Translations under genes and position numbers: made by a program
Assembly: GCA_961205875.1 (NCBI GenBank)
Contig: OY540810.1
Coordinates: forward strand, 37,758,001 to 37,822,000
DNA: 64,000 nt
Direction: 5' to 3'
Source: Sialis fuliginosa
Lineage: Eukaryota; Arthropoda; Insecta; Megaloptera; Sialidae
The notes under the pieces: model-generated
Seen by the model: only the letters and a program-made list of their open reading frames with translations
What the model was told of the DNA's origin: nothing
Database searches by the model: none
Shown: in pieces, positions 1 to 12,535 of the stretch
Layout: each line of letters starts with the position of its first letter
Position numbering within the stretch: the stretch's first letter is position 1

Positions 1-3000
1 CTATTCAATTGTTTTAATAAAAACTAGAGAGAGCAAATTTGCAGGGAAGCGAAATTCTCGTGTAATAACGCCTAGGAGGGGGGGGGGGGCGATATCCAAA
101 ACAAAAGCGTGTAATACACGGAAACGCACTATAAACGGAATCGTAATATCGGAGTTTCACTGTACTTTTTTAATAATACCAAGCGAACTCGAAGACAGAT
201 AATGGGTTGAAAACAAGTTAGAAATGAATTACGGAATCAATCAAACGTTGATGTGAACTGTAAAAAATCCAGTATTGTTACAAATAAAACCAAGTAACGT
301 TAATACTGCTTACCCCCCCCCCCCCCTCACTCCCACTGCCACCAACTCAGAGATCAGACTCTGATTTCTGTTGCAACTCTTGTTTGTTTTTTTACAACTA
401 CGGGATGAAATTTATTTTCACAAGTACGGATTTATCCTTACCATATATCTCTCTCTCTCTTTCTTTTACATACACATGTACAGTTAAACAAAGTGCAATC
501 GAACTTCTATTGTTCTCGTTGACTATTAGACAACGAACAATGAAACTCTGTATTGTCTGATTTCAAATCGCATTATTTTGACGTAATTTGTTAAGTCTAT
601 TTACATTTACTTTTATATAGGAAGGACAGTTTTATCTACACTGAAAAAAAATTAATGGATACAAATAAATCAAACTAATTGAATCATATTTACTGAATGC
701 AAGTAAATTTTATTTGAACTAAATAATTCATTGACGTTACGTCTAATAACCCAGTTATTTATAGGAACCTATTTGATCCAATTTATTGATACAAGTTAAT
801 GTTATTTTATTCAATAAAATAATTCTTTGAATTGATATATTACAAATAATAATTATTTATTAAGTTGACTTCAGTTCAAATTATGTGTTGCAAATAAAAA
901 TTAAATTAAAACTATTCGACGCAACAAATTTAAACATTCGATCTGCATAAGAATTTCTATTAATGCAAATAGAAAATATTTGATGCCAATAACATAGTAT
1001 CTTGGATCAACAAAATACAATTATTCGATACAATTACTCCAGAGCACGAAAATTACCTCTCACTAGGGAACTGTATTTCTACTTTGTATATAGGTACGTA
1101 TAAGGAGAATATATTTTAAGCATGAGCATTTACTTCAAGTACATATAATTGGTATAGTAATAATGTTTTACATTTTCACATATATTTATCTACTCATTAT
1201 TTTTACCATCATATTGATAATTATTTTTGAGATTGTGGGGGCTAATCAATATCTATGTCTTAGCCCAAAACCTAGATTGCCAGTACAACCTTTAAAATGT
1301 TCTAAAGTGATATTGCTCCGAAAGAGCTTTTCCTTGCATTTCCACTTTTTCCCGAAGGAAATGATTGGATAGCCACTTAACATTTTCTCTGTTGAATTTG
1401 TATAGTGACTTCCAGTCTCTTTCTTCAAAGTTTTTACTATTAAGTACATAAAATAAAGCTGAGTACTACAGACCATACAATTCATACAATATTAAAGTAA
1501 AAATTCTCCACTTGAGTTTGTTCTCATAGTTAAAGATTAAACTAAATTTTGAGTAACAATATTTTATTCATATAATCTCTACTCTATAAATAAAAATGAA
1601 TTTGCATGAGGCTTATAGACTCGGGAATTACTGAACCGATTTGAATGCGGTTTTCATCAATAGTTAGATAATTTTTCGGTGCATGTTCATGGCTATTAAT
1701 ATTTTATGAAAATCTAAGATTTAACATCAAAAGACCACAAAAATCTTTAGCAAGTCGTGTTTTGTTTACATGATGTCACAGCACACAACTGTCATTTATA
1801 TAAAAACCACAGAATAAAGAAAAACATAATATTTTATTAATTTAGGTTGATTTTTGACACATGTTAACAATTAAATATTAAATATTCAAATTGATTATGA
1901 TTGTTGCTAACCTATTTATTATTATAACTTTTTTGATTTTCATACAAATTCTAAGACGGGACCTGGTGTTTCCTGGGAGTTTAAAAATATAATTTTACAC
2001 GATTTTCTCTGTAACTACTCAACGGATTTTATTCAGATTTTCACTAATGGATAGGTTAGGTTTAGGTGTATAATTTATGGATATTTGTGTAATTTTCATG
2101 ATTACTTATTCAAATTTAAAACATAAATTAAATATATAAAGTACATAGTTTTATAATACCCATATTATAAAGTATCATAAAAAATTATATTTCGTAAAAG
2201 AACAGAGGCAAAACGTGTATATATTTTGTAAATCACAAAGTGATATGTTTTTTATTGCCTACGTGAACAGAGTTTTTCTCCAAAGATTTGAATTACATTA
2301 GAGATTTATGCGTTTCGTGGGGATTCCGTTGTTTGCTTTTGATAAATATTTTATGAAGATTGCTTCTTTCAGTTAGCCCATCACATATTTAAAAGTATAC
2401 ACACATATGTCCACGTGAACCCATTTCAAAAAGATCGCGAATTTCGTATTCCAAAAGCATATTCGAAGTAACCAATGAAGTTAGTTTCTCTTTGTTAAAT
2501 GTTGAACAAAAAATATATTGCGTATTTTAAATTGTCAGACAATTTGTTTGACTTTTGTTTTTTTAACTTTTTAGATGAGAAAACACTGAATATACGCAAA
2601 TCTCTAGGTTTGTGTATATTCTGTGACATAAACTTATTGTTTACATAACTATTATATAACCCGAGTCGAAAAATAAATCTTGGTTTGACGGTCTTAAGCA
2701 TAAATTCCTTTTTTGTTCATTTAACGATTTTACAATTTGTACGTTGAAACAGAATTCAAGAAAACAGATTTCACGGTAAACATAAACTATGTTTACCTTG
2801 AAAATTGGTTTCTTTTAACTTTTATGCTCATGTGACAATATACTATTTCCTGATTAGTTCTTGCTCAATTCTAGCAGCAAATCTAGTACGAAAAATAGCC
2901 CCGGTTCTAATTCTGAAATCACAGTGACGTCATTTCTATCGCTGAAACTAGCACGGTTGCCAGCACAGCAACTAGCAAGCAAACTAGCAGCAAATCTAGC

Positions 3001-6000
3001 GTCGTGTGCGGCGGGCTTTATGTAGTTATTCAAGGTGAGTTTTATTTCTGACAAATCCCATAAATAATATTAAAGAAAAAGGAAGTCATGTATGGTTCTC
3101 CATACCGATATTTCGTTATGAAATGTCAATAAGGGCCTTACATAGAACTATAGGTATTCCCCATAATATCCGTTGTTATCCGTACGGTGTCGGATAATGG
3201 ACGATAACCGTTACTTTTTACATCATAAAATTTATTTTCGCAATTTGAAAATTTAGTCACGCGAAGTTTCATTTAAAGTTTATTGCTTTTGAATTACAAT
3301 AACAATGTATTTTTGTCAGAACTGTATCTATTACACAATTCAAATAATGTATAAGTACACTAATGTAATTCCTTCTAACATTGACCTCGAAATAAATCAA
3401 CAATTAGCTCGCCCCCTTGTTGTTTAAACATCACTGATTCTAAATTATTGCAACGATTAAATTTGATTTGACACATATTACTCTATTTGTATTGTTTGTA
3501 AATGACACCATTGATTTTGGATTGTATCAACTTTGACATTGTTGACCTTGATTTATCGCAACAATTAAAATTGATTTGAAACATTATAGGCATATGGTAC
3601 CATTCATGTACCTGTATATCTATTGTATAATTTAAATACAGGGCAATTATTTTGTGAATAGATAATCCATGAAATTTGAAAAAAATATCATTTTTTACGT
3701 TTTTTTTACCGTAAATGGATTTTTTTGGCAGAGCTGGTAAATAAACGGGATTAATAGGTTTTTTAATTGCATTGTATTACATTAAATCATGTCATTTTTT
3801 TAATCGCTGGATACAACTTTACTTATAAAATTTAAAAAATATGAATATATAAATTTTTCATCAACTTTCCAGAAATATTTATATTGTATAATAAATGTAA
3901 AATGTAGATTGCAATTTAAAACAAAAAAATTAATCCTGTTGCCGATCCTATTAAAAGCCTCGAAAATATTCAAACCTATCAACAAAAGTTACTGCAAAAC
4001 CTCATGAAACATGACCTTTATTTTAGGCCTCTAAATTAAGCAATTTAAATAAAATCGCCTGGCATTCGAAACTGGGACACCTGTATAAACAATTGTTGTA
4101 AGTACAATATATTTGTAAAGCGAAAAACATATATTCTACATGTATTTGAATGCACAAAATTTAAATTTAAATGCAAATCAAATATTAGACGGGATGTAAA
4201 TATAAATTGGTTTTGATGAGCATAAAATATGCAATAATTGACACATGTGCCATGTTTTGAATAGCACTTGAATATTTTTAACAACTATCCCCTGTAACCG
4301 TTTATTATAAAGGCTATAGCCGGGTAAGCATGCAAAACATGCCTTCGCATAGATTTGGCTGATTTTTTTGGAAGTCGCATTCCATGTAACTTTCAATCTG
4401 ACCAAATATTAGCGTCCAAAAATGTATAGTTATCGAAAAAAAAAATTTCGATTTAAAAAAAAAAATTTTGTTTACATTTTTTCAATTTAAAATTATTTTT
4501 TTAATAATCTACATCAGAGGTAATTTTATTATGGTCCTCGCTGTACATAGTAAACCAGAAAAAAACATGAACAGAATTTTTTAAATAAAAAAACACTATG
4601 TTATACTCGAAGGGCAATCACAATTTTTTCATTATACAACATTATAAGAACAAATCAAAATCCAAAACCAATTCAAAGGGTATAACATACTCGTATAAAT
4701 TCGCATGCGGTCGTACCGGCGGAGTGCAAGTGCCTTAATACTTTTAAAACATCTCTAATTTGTTGATAAACAGGGCTGTACTAGCCTGTAGGTATACTGG
4801 TAATTTAACGAGGCCCATGGCCTGACAAAGATAAATTATAAAGGTCGTAGCCGGGAAAATATGGGAACTGTGCCATTTCTGTGAAAAAGGATCTTGACTG
4901 ATAAATAGAAGGGTATCTTCCTTTTTTTTGAGGTACGGATTCGACGTAAATTTAAAAATTAAGAGAATTATAGAAAGAAGAAGGAATAATTTCATACGAA
5001 AAATGTAATCTCAAGAAGCTGTTAACAATAAAATCGATGAATAAAAAATTGACACTTGAGATAAATATTCGCAAAGGAAACGTTTCAGAAATTCAAATAT
5101 CTACATCAACGGTTCTATTGGTTTGATGACTTCAATCAAGTTTTCGCAAATTGCTTTTCAATTTAAAATACAAACCTTTTTCAGCCGCATTTATCTTTTG
5201 GTATGTTTCAGTAATTATAAATCTAAAAAGCTATTGAGAATAATTACACTTTCCTCTCTTTAATTTAATGTGATTCATTTTAGTTTTTGTTCAGAAATGT
5301 TTAATAAATTCGAAAATTATATTTCTCATTTAATGTTTTAATTGGATTAAGAATTAGTTTCTTAATTACTTTGTAAGTATTTTTTTTGTTATATGTAAAG
5401 TAAATAGTTTTTCATACATTTCCATTTCTTCTAATTTTTATGAAAGTTAAATTAAAAGTTTGATAAAAATTATAAGTTTTATTCTAATTACTAGAATTTA
5501 AGGTTTGAAAAATCTTCTCCGTGAAACTTATATTAAATGTGTAAAATAGTAGTTTTTAGATTACTAAATTCAAGTTTACTATAAATAAGGCCTATTTTCA
5601 TATATCATGTATAATAAACATATTTTCAGTATATTTATATTATTGAGGATATAAAAATCAGGAGCTTGAACCTGAACCCGAACCAAAACCCGAAAAAACC
5701 CGTACTTTTCATTAACCTGAATCCGAACCGTTTCATGAATAACCGGTAACCATATATTTTTAAAAGGTTCAATAAATTATTTTTAATTTTTGTATTCTTT
5801 TCTCCAATGATATTTAAATGAGATTATAAAATATACAAACTGGAAATCTATTTGAATTTTATGGTGTGATGTGACTTATCAAGTCTACTACTAAAATTTA
5901 CGTTTCAATTTATAAAAAATCACTGAAAAGAGGAGATTTCAATCTTTAAAATGTAATATTATTTTTTGCCATTTTTGTAGCAATACTTTTAAAAACGATT

Positions 6001-7580
6001 AATGTTTTTTTCTTCTTTTAAGAAATCAGAAAACTACTTTTCGAAATATAAAGGTGGTCCAATTTAGCGAGTGGTCCAACTTTCCCATATAGAACAGTTC
6101 AAAAAAAGGTAAAAAATGCGTAAAACCGCAAACTCGCTCTTTTGACGTGCAATTTATATAATTTACTGTTTAATAATAACATGAATATTTTATGTTCGTA
6201 AAGGATATATCCTCAATAATACAATAACACTAAAAATATTTGTATATAATAATATGATACTTCATTTTAATGCATGAGTATTAAGCGAAAAACTGGCCTC
6301 AACCTACCCACGTCCTTTTGTACTTGATTAACTATTAAAAAACTATAATAGCAAAAATAAATTTATTAAGATACATAATATAAGAGCTTAGCACTTTAAA
6401 AGTTCATGCAACATAATAAAGAATAAAGAAAGTACCCACTTAAAAACCCACTAAAAATGCAACTAATTTTTTATTCAGTATTGTTTACGCCCGAGTACAA
6501 TATTAAATATTCCGGATAGTTCGTAAAAAAAATTTTATGATGATGTAGGCTCATTATTAATATTTTTAAAATTCAATATAAAAATATACAAATTACTCGG
6601 GTAGGGTTTCGCATAAAACGAGACGACAGTATATAAATCTCGTTTTGGATTTATCCAGGGATTATTTTAGTGTGTAGTTGTAGCTTGTTTCTGCAGTTCA
6701 AAAATATGAAAACTGTAGTTGTAAAAGCTAATATTTGTAGTTGAAAAAATGTAAGTAGAAAGAAAAATATAAAAAGTGTAAGTGTAGAGTTAAAAAAAAT
6801 ATTACTATAATTTGTAAGTAAGAAGTATACATATTGTATAGCAAAAAAGGAATTTTCAATTGACAAATTTTTTTAAATAACCCCTGTATTTATAACTGAT
6901 AACTCTGATCCCTTCTCCATGAATGAACCACTGTAGGTATTATTCTTAAACACATTTGCATGTTAAGGTTAATATGTGTGGGTACTTCCATAAGAAATAA
7001 AAGCAGTGTCGGCACGTGTTCAAAAACATGTATGTTAAAGTACCTATGTAAAAACTCAGCATGTACTAGGTATATCTCTTCGAAATAATTGTTACAACAT
7101 ATACCAACTATTACCAACGTCTAGAAAACACATGCTGTAATGTGCTGTTTTATGTTTAATGTATGTCTATGTACTTACTTATGTATGTATGTTATAATAA
7201 CACAAACCATGTTTTACTTAAAGATTTTTCATTGCTTTAGTCCAGGGTTCTCCAATCTATGGCCTGCGAAAGATTTATATCTGGCTCCAGTGACGCGTTA
7301 TTCTATTCTAAAAAGGACAATTTCCCGACGCCTCCACCAACAGAGGAGGCCCAATCCAATATTGCATAAACTTATTACTGTAGTTAAAATATTGAAATTT
7401 AAATTTGATATGATATCTGGGAACCCTAACATTGAGAATTTGAATATTTCGGGGGGGGGGGGGGGGGGGGGTCACGTGCGGCCCTTGGTAGAATTGGTTT
7501 ATGCTATGCGGCCCAAAAGGTTTAAAAGGTTGGACACCTATGCTCTAGGTCAACGAATAAAGAATTTTTATTATTATTAA
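1..7580. other. Gene-poor AT-rich repeat region
   Basis: I see no supportable gene. Open frames here are short, low-complexity and lack domain signatures. The stretch holds homopolymer runs (G10 near 79, C14 near 313), a CT microsatellite near 450, and repeat-derived DNA. Positions 1595-1700 resemble the non-autonomous repeats that begin 'gggaattactgaaccgattt' in insects. Positions 4300-4440 are an inverted relative of the hAT element at 8264-9179, and 5645-5760 looks like one end of another hAT-type repeat. Around 7241-7560 a hAT-like end is followed by a G20 run; the 146-residue open frame there runs through the repeat and its glycine run and is not a gene. Confidence 0.6.
1897..1990. repeat. 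Dispersed repeat, copy 1 (second copy at 63705-63815)
   Basis: About 95 bases here recur at 63705-63815 in the same orientation with few differences. Shared landmarks are 'gattgttgctaacc', 'gacctggtgtttcctggg' and 'agtttaaaaatataatttta'. The similarity ends abruptly on both sides, as for a fragment of an interspersed element. The family is not recognised. Confidence 0.7.
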
Positions 7581-7586
7581 TATTAT

Positions 7587-7797
7587 TATATGACACTTCT
7601 CTTAGATTTTTTGACAGATAATTGCATACACAGTAAGTTGGCATTTACCATTTTTACTCAAAGCTAGTAAATACACATTAATAACAACTAACTGTCAAAA
7701 ACTCCAAGAGAACTGTCATATAAGTTTGATACCCCGTTTGAAAGTGCTTGCAAGCTAGCAAATTTTGTTGGCAAGTCTGTAATACTGAACATAAATC
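7587..7797. repeat. Truncated PIF/Harbinger-type MITE
   Basis: The stretch contains the internal sequence of the 332-bp MITEs at 23423 and 26867: 'gtcaaaaactccaagagaac', 'tcatataagtttgatacc' and 'gaaagtgcttg'. It ends in a diverged terminus just before 'taa'. The left terminus is missing. Confidence 0.6.
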
Positions 7798-8263
7798 TAC
7801 AAAATAAATAATTTTGCCGCTTTTATAAGGTTTGTATATACGTATTTATTTTTAATTCATATTAAAAATCAAAGTTAATTAATTAGTATTTATTATTATC
7901 TTGTTTGATCTAATAATGATTCTGTGAAATGAAACGTCTTCTTCTTAAAGTCCATGCTTTAGTCAATTGCGTGGTGAAACAAAATCACCGGATTGTAATT
8001 TAATTGTTGTGACGAGGTAAAACAGCTATTTGCGTAATTGCTCGGATCGTCAAGTGCATCTGACAGATAAGATATTTTTGCATTTCAAACAGTGACGTCA
8101 TTACAAATACGTTTTTGTATGTTTTGCAGCGTTCTCAGGATGATGCTTCAAACGCTGATTGGTAAGAACATTTTATCAGTAGGTAGTCAATATTCAACAC
8201 GCTTCAAGCGATCTATGAACACGTTTTAAATAGGTAAGATAAAGGCACTAGTTATGCCCGCTA

Positions 8264-9179
8264 CATGGGCGCCGGCAGGATTTCTTTCAGGGGGGTGCAT
8301 CTAGGTTTATAAAATTAAATTTATTTAAAATTCATATCACGCAGGTATTTTAATATTAATTTGGGGAACGCATCTTAGCCTGTGAGGATGATCACGCCTT
8401 GAAAATAAAAAAATTAAAAATTTTCGAAAACTATATTTTTTTGGAAGCTAATATTTGGTCAGGTTGAAAGCAGGGCTTCGAACCGTTATTTTTTTCGTTC
8501 CGGTTCGAGTAAAAAAATATATAAAAATAACGGTTTTTCCTTTTTTTTCGGTTCAGCTCCGAGTGATTAATTTAAAAAAAAATTATTTGTATTAAAAAAA
8601 AAATTTCTATCATAATTTAAAACATTTTATGGTACTTGTATGATAGCCAGAACGACAATTGAAGTGGGAAATAAGATCATGTTAACGCGCGTATTTTAAC
8701 ATGTATTAAACCATAAAAAACGATATTTTTATTTCGGTTCTGTTACGGTTCTTTTTCCGGCAAAAAACAACGGTTTTTCCGGTTTTTGGTTCAATTCCGG
8801 TTCGAAGCCCTGGTTGAAAGTTACATAGAATGTTACATCCAAAAAAAATCAGCCATATTTATGCAAAGGCTGATTTTGTATATGCTTACCTGGCTATAGC
8901 CTTTGAGAAAAATAAAAAGTTTTGTGCCAGGTATTTCTACCAGGCATTGATTGAATGTATTTTTCAATAGAATTTTTTGATAAAACGTAATTTTCATCAA
9001 GTATTATAAGGTCAAAATGGTACATTTAATGTTTGGACAACAACCAAAGTGACTTAAACTGTTATTCAAAGAGTGAATTTTAAAATAAAAATTGTATTTC
9101 TTAATTTTTTCATGTGTTTTTTCTTTTTTGACAGGGAGGTGCAAGTGCACCTCCTTGCACCCCCCTCCCGGCGCCCATG
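8264..9179. mobile_element. Non-autonomous hAT-type element with 8-bp target duplication
   Basis: The ends are inverted repeats, CATGGGCGCCGG on the left and its complement on the right. They are flanked by the exact 8-bp direct repeat gcccgcta at 8256-8263 and 9180-9187. An 8-bp duplication is the hallmark of the hAT superfamily. No transposase frame is present, so the element must have been mobilised in trans. A second hAT-type element (8471-8812) lies inside it. Confidence 0.85.
8471..8812. mobile_element. hAT-type MITE nested inside the 8264-9179 element
   Basis: This 342-bp element has termini CAGGGCTTCGAACCG and the complement. The exact 8-bp duplication gttgaaag lies at 8463-8470 and 8813-8820. 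The interior is AT-rich with further inverted similarity (ccggttcg motifs near both ends), so the element can fold on itself. It has no coding capacity. Because it interrupts the outer element, it is the younger insertion. Confidence 0.88.
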
Positions 9180-9184
9180 GCCCG

Positions 9185-9540
9185 CTATAAGAGCAAGTTT
9201 TCGTTTTTTTTTGTTTATTGGGCTTGTTTTTTTGTAATTCTCGTGAACTCATGTTACTAATAAAACAAATAACTTTGAAATAATGTAAAGCAGATGCTGT
9301 GATAATATAATAATTAATAAATATATTACACCAATAATTAGTTTAAATGTCCACCATTTTGACACCCATTGGTCGATTGTCAACAAATTAAGCTGTTTTT
9401 GTTAAGTGTCTATAGATTATGTTTTAATAATGGCAGTAATCAAACGTCAACAAATAATTTTAATTTAGTACATTTAATTAAACAAGTGTCCAACACTAGG
9501 GTATTGACCAAGACTGGTGCCGGTACCTTATATATAAAAT
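9185..9540. repeat. Dispersed repeat (copies near 42010-42925 and, inverted, 44125-44255)
   Basis: The stretch from 'gctataagagcaagttttcg' to 'accaagactggtgccggtac' recurs at 42014-42197 plus 42592-42925, where a hAT element splits it. Part recurs inverted at 44125-44255. Shared landmarks are 'cattttgacacc', 'gtacatttaatta' and 'aagactggtgcc'. It has no coding signal. Positions 9780-10400 hold further low-complexity repeat with several 'gtcagggaa' motifs. Confidence 0.65.
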
Positions 9541-10835
9541 ATTTCTTATATATGAAAAGTATTTTTTGATTCGCAAATTTTTTGTGAAAAAATGTTTTTT
9601 CGCTAATGCACTATTTTTTTTTCGAAAAGAAGACGCAAAAATCTATGAGTCAGTTCATACCGGAATTTGGCAAAATAGTGTGATATATAAGCATAAATTT
9701 CTGAAAAAACACCAATTCTATAAAATGTCAAAATTTGTGGCCCTGTATTTTAACAACAAATGATACTACGGCAAAATCCTTTTGCACTTTTATTACTAGA
9801 CAATCATACCACAAAACTGCAAAATTTCAAGAAAATCGGTGACATCAAACTTTTTCACCTGGTACACTTGGCGAATTTTGCCCTATATGCTTAATTTATT
9901 TTTCTTTTCAATGCAGAGCTCCACAAACATGAAATGGCCAGAAAATAATTACGTCCGCACATTATACCACCACTTATATAGGTACATTTAATTTAACGTG
10001 TCCACTTTCTGGAAAGTAAGGGAAGCCTAAAGTGGTCAGGGAAAGTCAGGGAATTTATTTAAAATTTTGAAAAGTCAGAGAATTTATTAATTTTTTTTAG
10101 AAAGTCAGGGAAAAAAGTATATAAATTTAAGTTGACGAACAAAAAAAAGAAAAAGGTCATTGAATTGAAAGTAAGTAACAAGTGTAAAATTTTCAAGTTA
10201 TGACCAAAAAAAAAGTCTTCAAATTTTATTTCTGCACATTCTTGCCCCGGGGTCCTCCGAGTCAGGGAATTTTGAATCTATGGTCAGGGAAAGTCAGGGA
10301 ATTTTATTTCCAAAAACCAGTGGACACCCTGAATACTGGAGTATTGGCCAAGTCTGGTTCCAATACCTTAATTTATTTTTTGTTTTCAATGCAGAACTCC
10401 ACAAATTTGAAAAAAAAACTAAAAAAACTTCGACTCCAGGGGTCGGAATAAATTTTATTCAATTTTATTCATTAGTCCAGTCGTCAGACAATTTCGTATA
10501 GGGTTGGCGCAAGAAATTTGTTTAAAATCAGTTATTTAGAAATAACACTGGAATTATCAGTTTTAGGATAAAATAGGTTTTATAAATCTTAAAGCTGATA
10601 AAATTTCGAACAAAATGGTGTTTTTAAAAATTATGTATCATAAATAGTTATTGAAATAGAGCCCGCGAAAAAATGACTGGACTACATTTCAATAGCCAGA
10701 AAATAATTACGTCCACACGTGCCACCACTGATTATACAGGTGATTTCAGAATCGTTCCATTACCACGCGTGATAAATCACAGCGTATCGGTCACGGCTGT
10801 CACACGCGACGTGTTTTTAATTCACATATACACTA

Positions 10836-11463
10836 GGGTGTTCCAAAAAAAGTCGATAATTTTTTTTTTCGATTGCATGTGAAATTCTTGTTATATATGC
10901 TATAAAAAAAATTCTGTAAAAATTTGAGCCCTTAATATCAACTTGAAGAACTCCATCACCGAATTTGAAGATTTACCATTGATTTAACATGGAAAAATGA
11001 TTTTTTAACGTTCATTTCTCCTGCAAACTATGTAGAACATTATTTTTCGGAAAAATCATGACTGATCCTTCTTCAGTATTAAATTCTGTAAAAAAAAGCT
11101 CTTAGGGTCCAGTCTCTAACGTCAACAAATTCAAAAAATCTGTATTTTTTAACGCAAATAAAAACGAGAGGGTTGACGTTAGAGACTGGACCCTAAGAGC
11201 TTTTTTTTACAGAATTTAATACTGAAGAAGGATCAGTCATGATTTTTCCGAAAAATAATGTTCTACATAGTTTGTAGGAGAAATGAACGTTAAAAAATCA
11301 TTTTTCCATGTTAAATCAATGGTAAATCTTCAAATTCGGTGATGGAGTTCTTCAAGTTGATATTAAGGGCTCAAATTTTTACAGAATTTTTTTTATAGCA
11401 TATATAACAAGAATTTTACATGCAATCGAAAAAAAAAAATTATCGACTTTTTTTGGAACACAC
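10836..11463. mobile_element. 628-bp palindromic (foldback) MITE with TA target site
   Basis: Left arm 10836-11127 and right arm 11171-11463 are near-perfect reverse complements of about 292 bases each, separated by a 43-base spacer. The outer ends, GGGTGTTCC on the left and GGAACACAC on the right, are each flanked by TA, which fits a Tc1/mariner-type (IS630) target duplication. There is no coding capacity. A transcript across it would form a very long hairpin. Confidence 0.85.
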
Positions 11464-12189
11464 TAATATACACCGCCGTCATTATAATTATATGCACTGT
11501 TACAGCAGCACACAGTGCAATATCCCATCAGCACTTGTCAACAATCGAATGTTTTATGCATCCATCTATTTAGATACGTGTACTTGACTCTCGCAAATCG
11601 TGTCCGGAAAATCAATCAATGCATAATGCACCGTCTGAAGTTAAAATCTCCGCTTTTGTCGTTTCTCTGTGTAAATATGCTGTGAGACACATTTGCCAAT
11701 GTGACTTACAATAAATCCATTTATTTGATTAGTGAAGTTCTTTTCTAAATACAGTAGCACTTCGCAATAACGACGTAATTAAGACCAGACCCTCGCCGCT
11801 AAGTGAAAAACGTCGGTAAGTGTATTTAGGCTTTTTTGGAAGTAAAACCACGTACCTATATTAATATAGCATGGCTTGGCAAAAAATGCACACTCCTTAA
11901 ACTTTTGAAACTATCGTTTTTTGAAGGATGTTTAAAAAAATTATTGTAAAAAATTGATGTTAATAACTTCACTTTCAAGTAGTATATTTTCTTAAAACAA
12001 TTTGTCACAAATGAATAAATAAATACAGAACCTGAAAACCATATTCCACAAATAATAAATAATACATTTTAATTTAATCCTACAGTTATAATTTTTCGGA
12101 ATTAACATTAAATTTCAACAAACACAATTCAAAATTTAAAAAAAAACATACCATACCAACAATGAAACATATGAAATTCATAACACAGA

Positions 12190-12535
12190 ACAATGCTATC
12201 ATCATCAGAGTCCTAAAGACTAGACACTAACTGGCAGTTGAAACACGTCTATTAAAACACGTGTAAGTTTAAACTCTTATGCCGTGTTCAGACCGAAAAA
12301 ACAAAACAGCAACATCGTGTCTTTTTGACAAAAGTGCAATAAAGCCTATGCATTTTTAAATACGACGTGTTTTCAAACACCGTGTTGCTGTTTTGTTTTC
12401 TTTGGTGTGAACACCGCATTACAATTTTATGGTTAGGGGATTTGTATTTGATACTTAAGTCATAACTGTCAGTTAGTATCTAGGACTCCGATGATGATAG
12501 CATTGCTATTGAAACACGTGTAAGTCAAAACTCTT
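12190..12535. mobile_element. Palindromic repeat containing a small MITE (family E, copy 1)
   Basis: The inner unit, about 12279-12423, has inverted ends 'gccgtgttcagacc' and 'ggtgtgaacaccgc', each followed inward by a motif like 'aaaacagcaaca' or its complement. The same family occurs at 15444, 45514 and 45946. The flanks are also inverted copies of each other: 'gctatcatcatcagagtcct' on the left, and its near complement around 12480-12510. Confidence 0.7.

Noticed and set aside
7140..7580. 146-residue open frame with a poly-glycine run
   Set aside because: It runs through a hAT-like repeat and a G20 homopolymer; no domain, no codon bias and no splice context.
8798..8812. tRNA T-arm-like 'ggttcgaagccc'
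   Set aside because: It is the right terminal repeat of the nested hAT element; no cloverleaf can be built around it.
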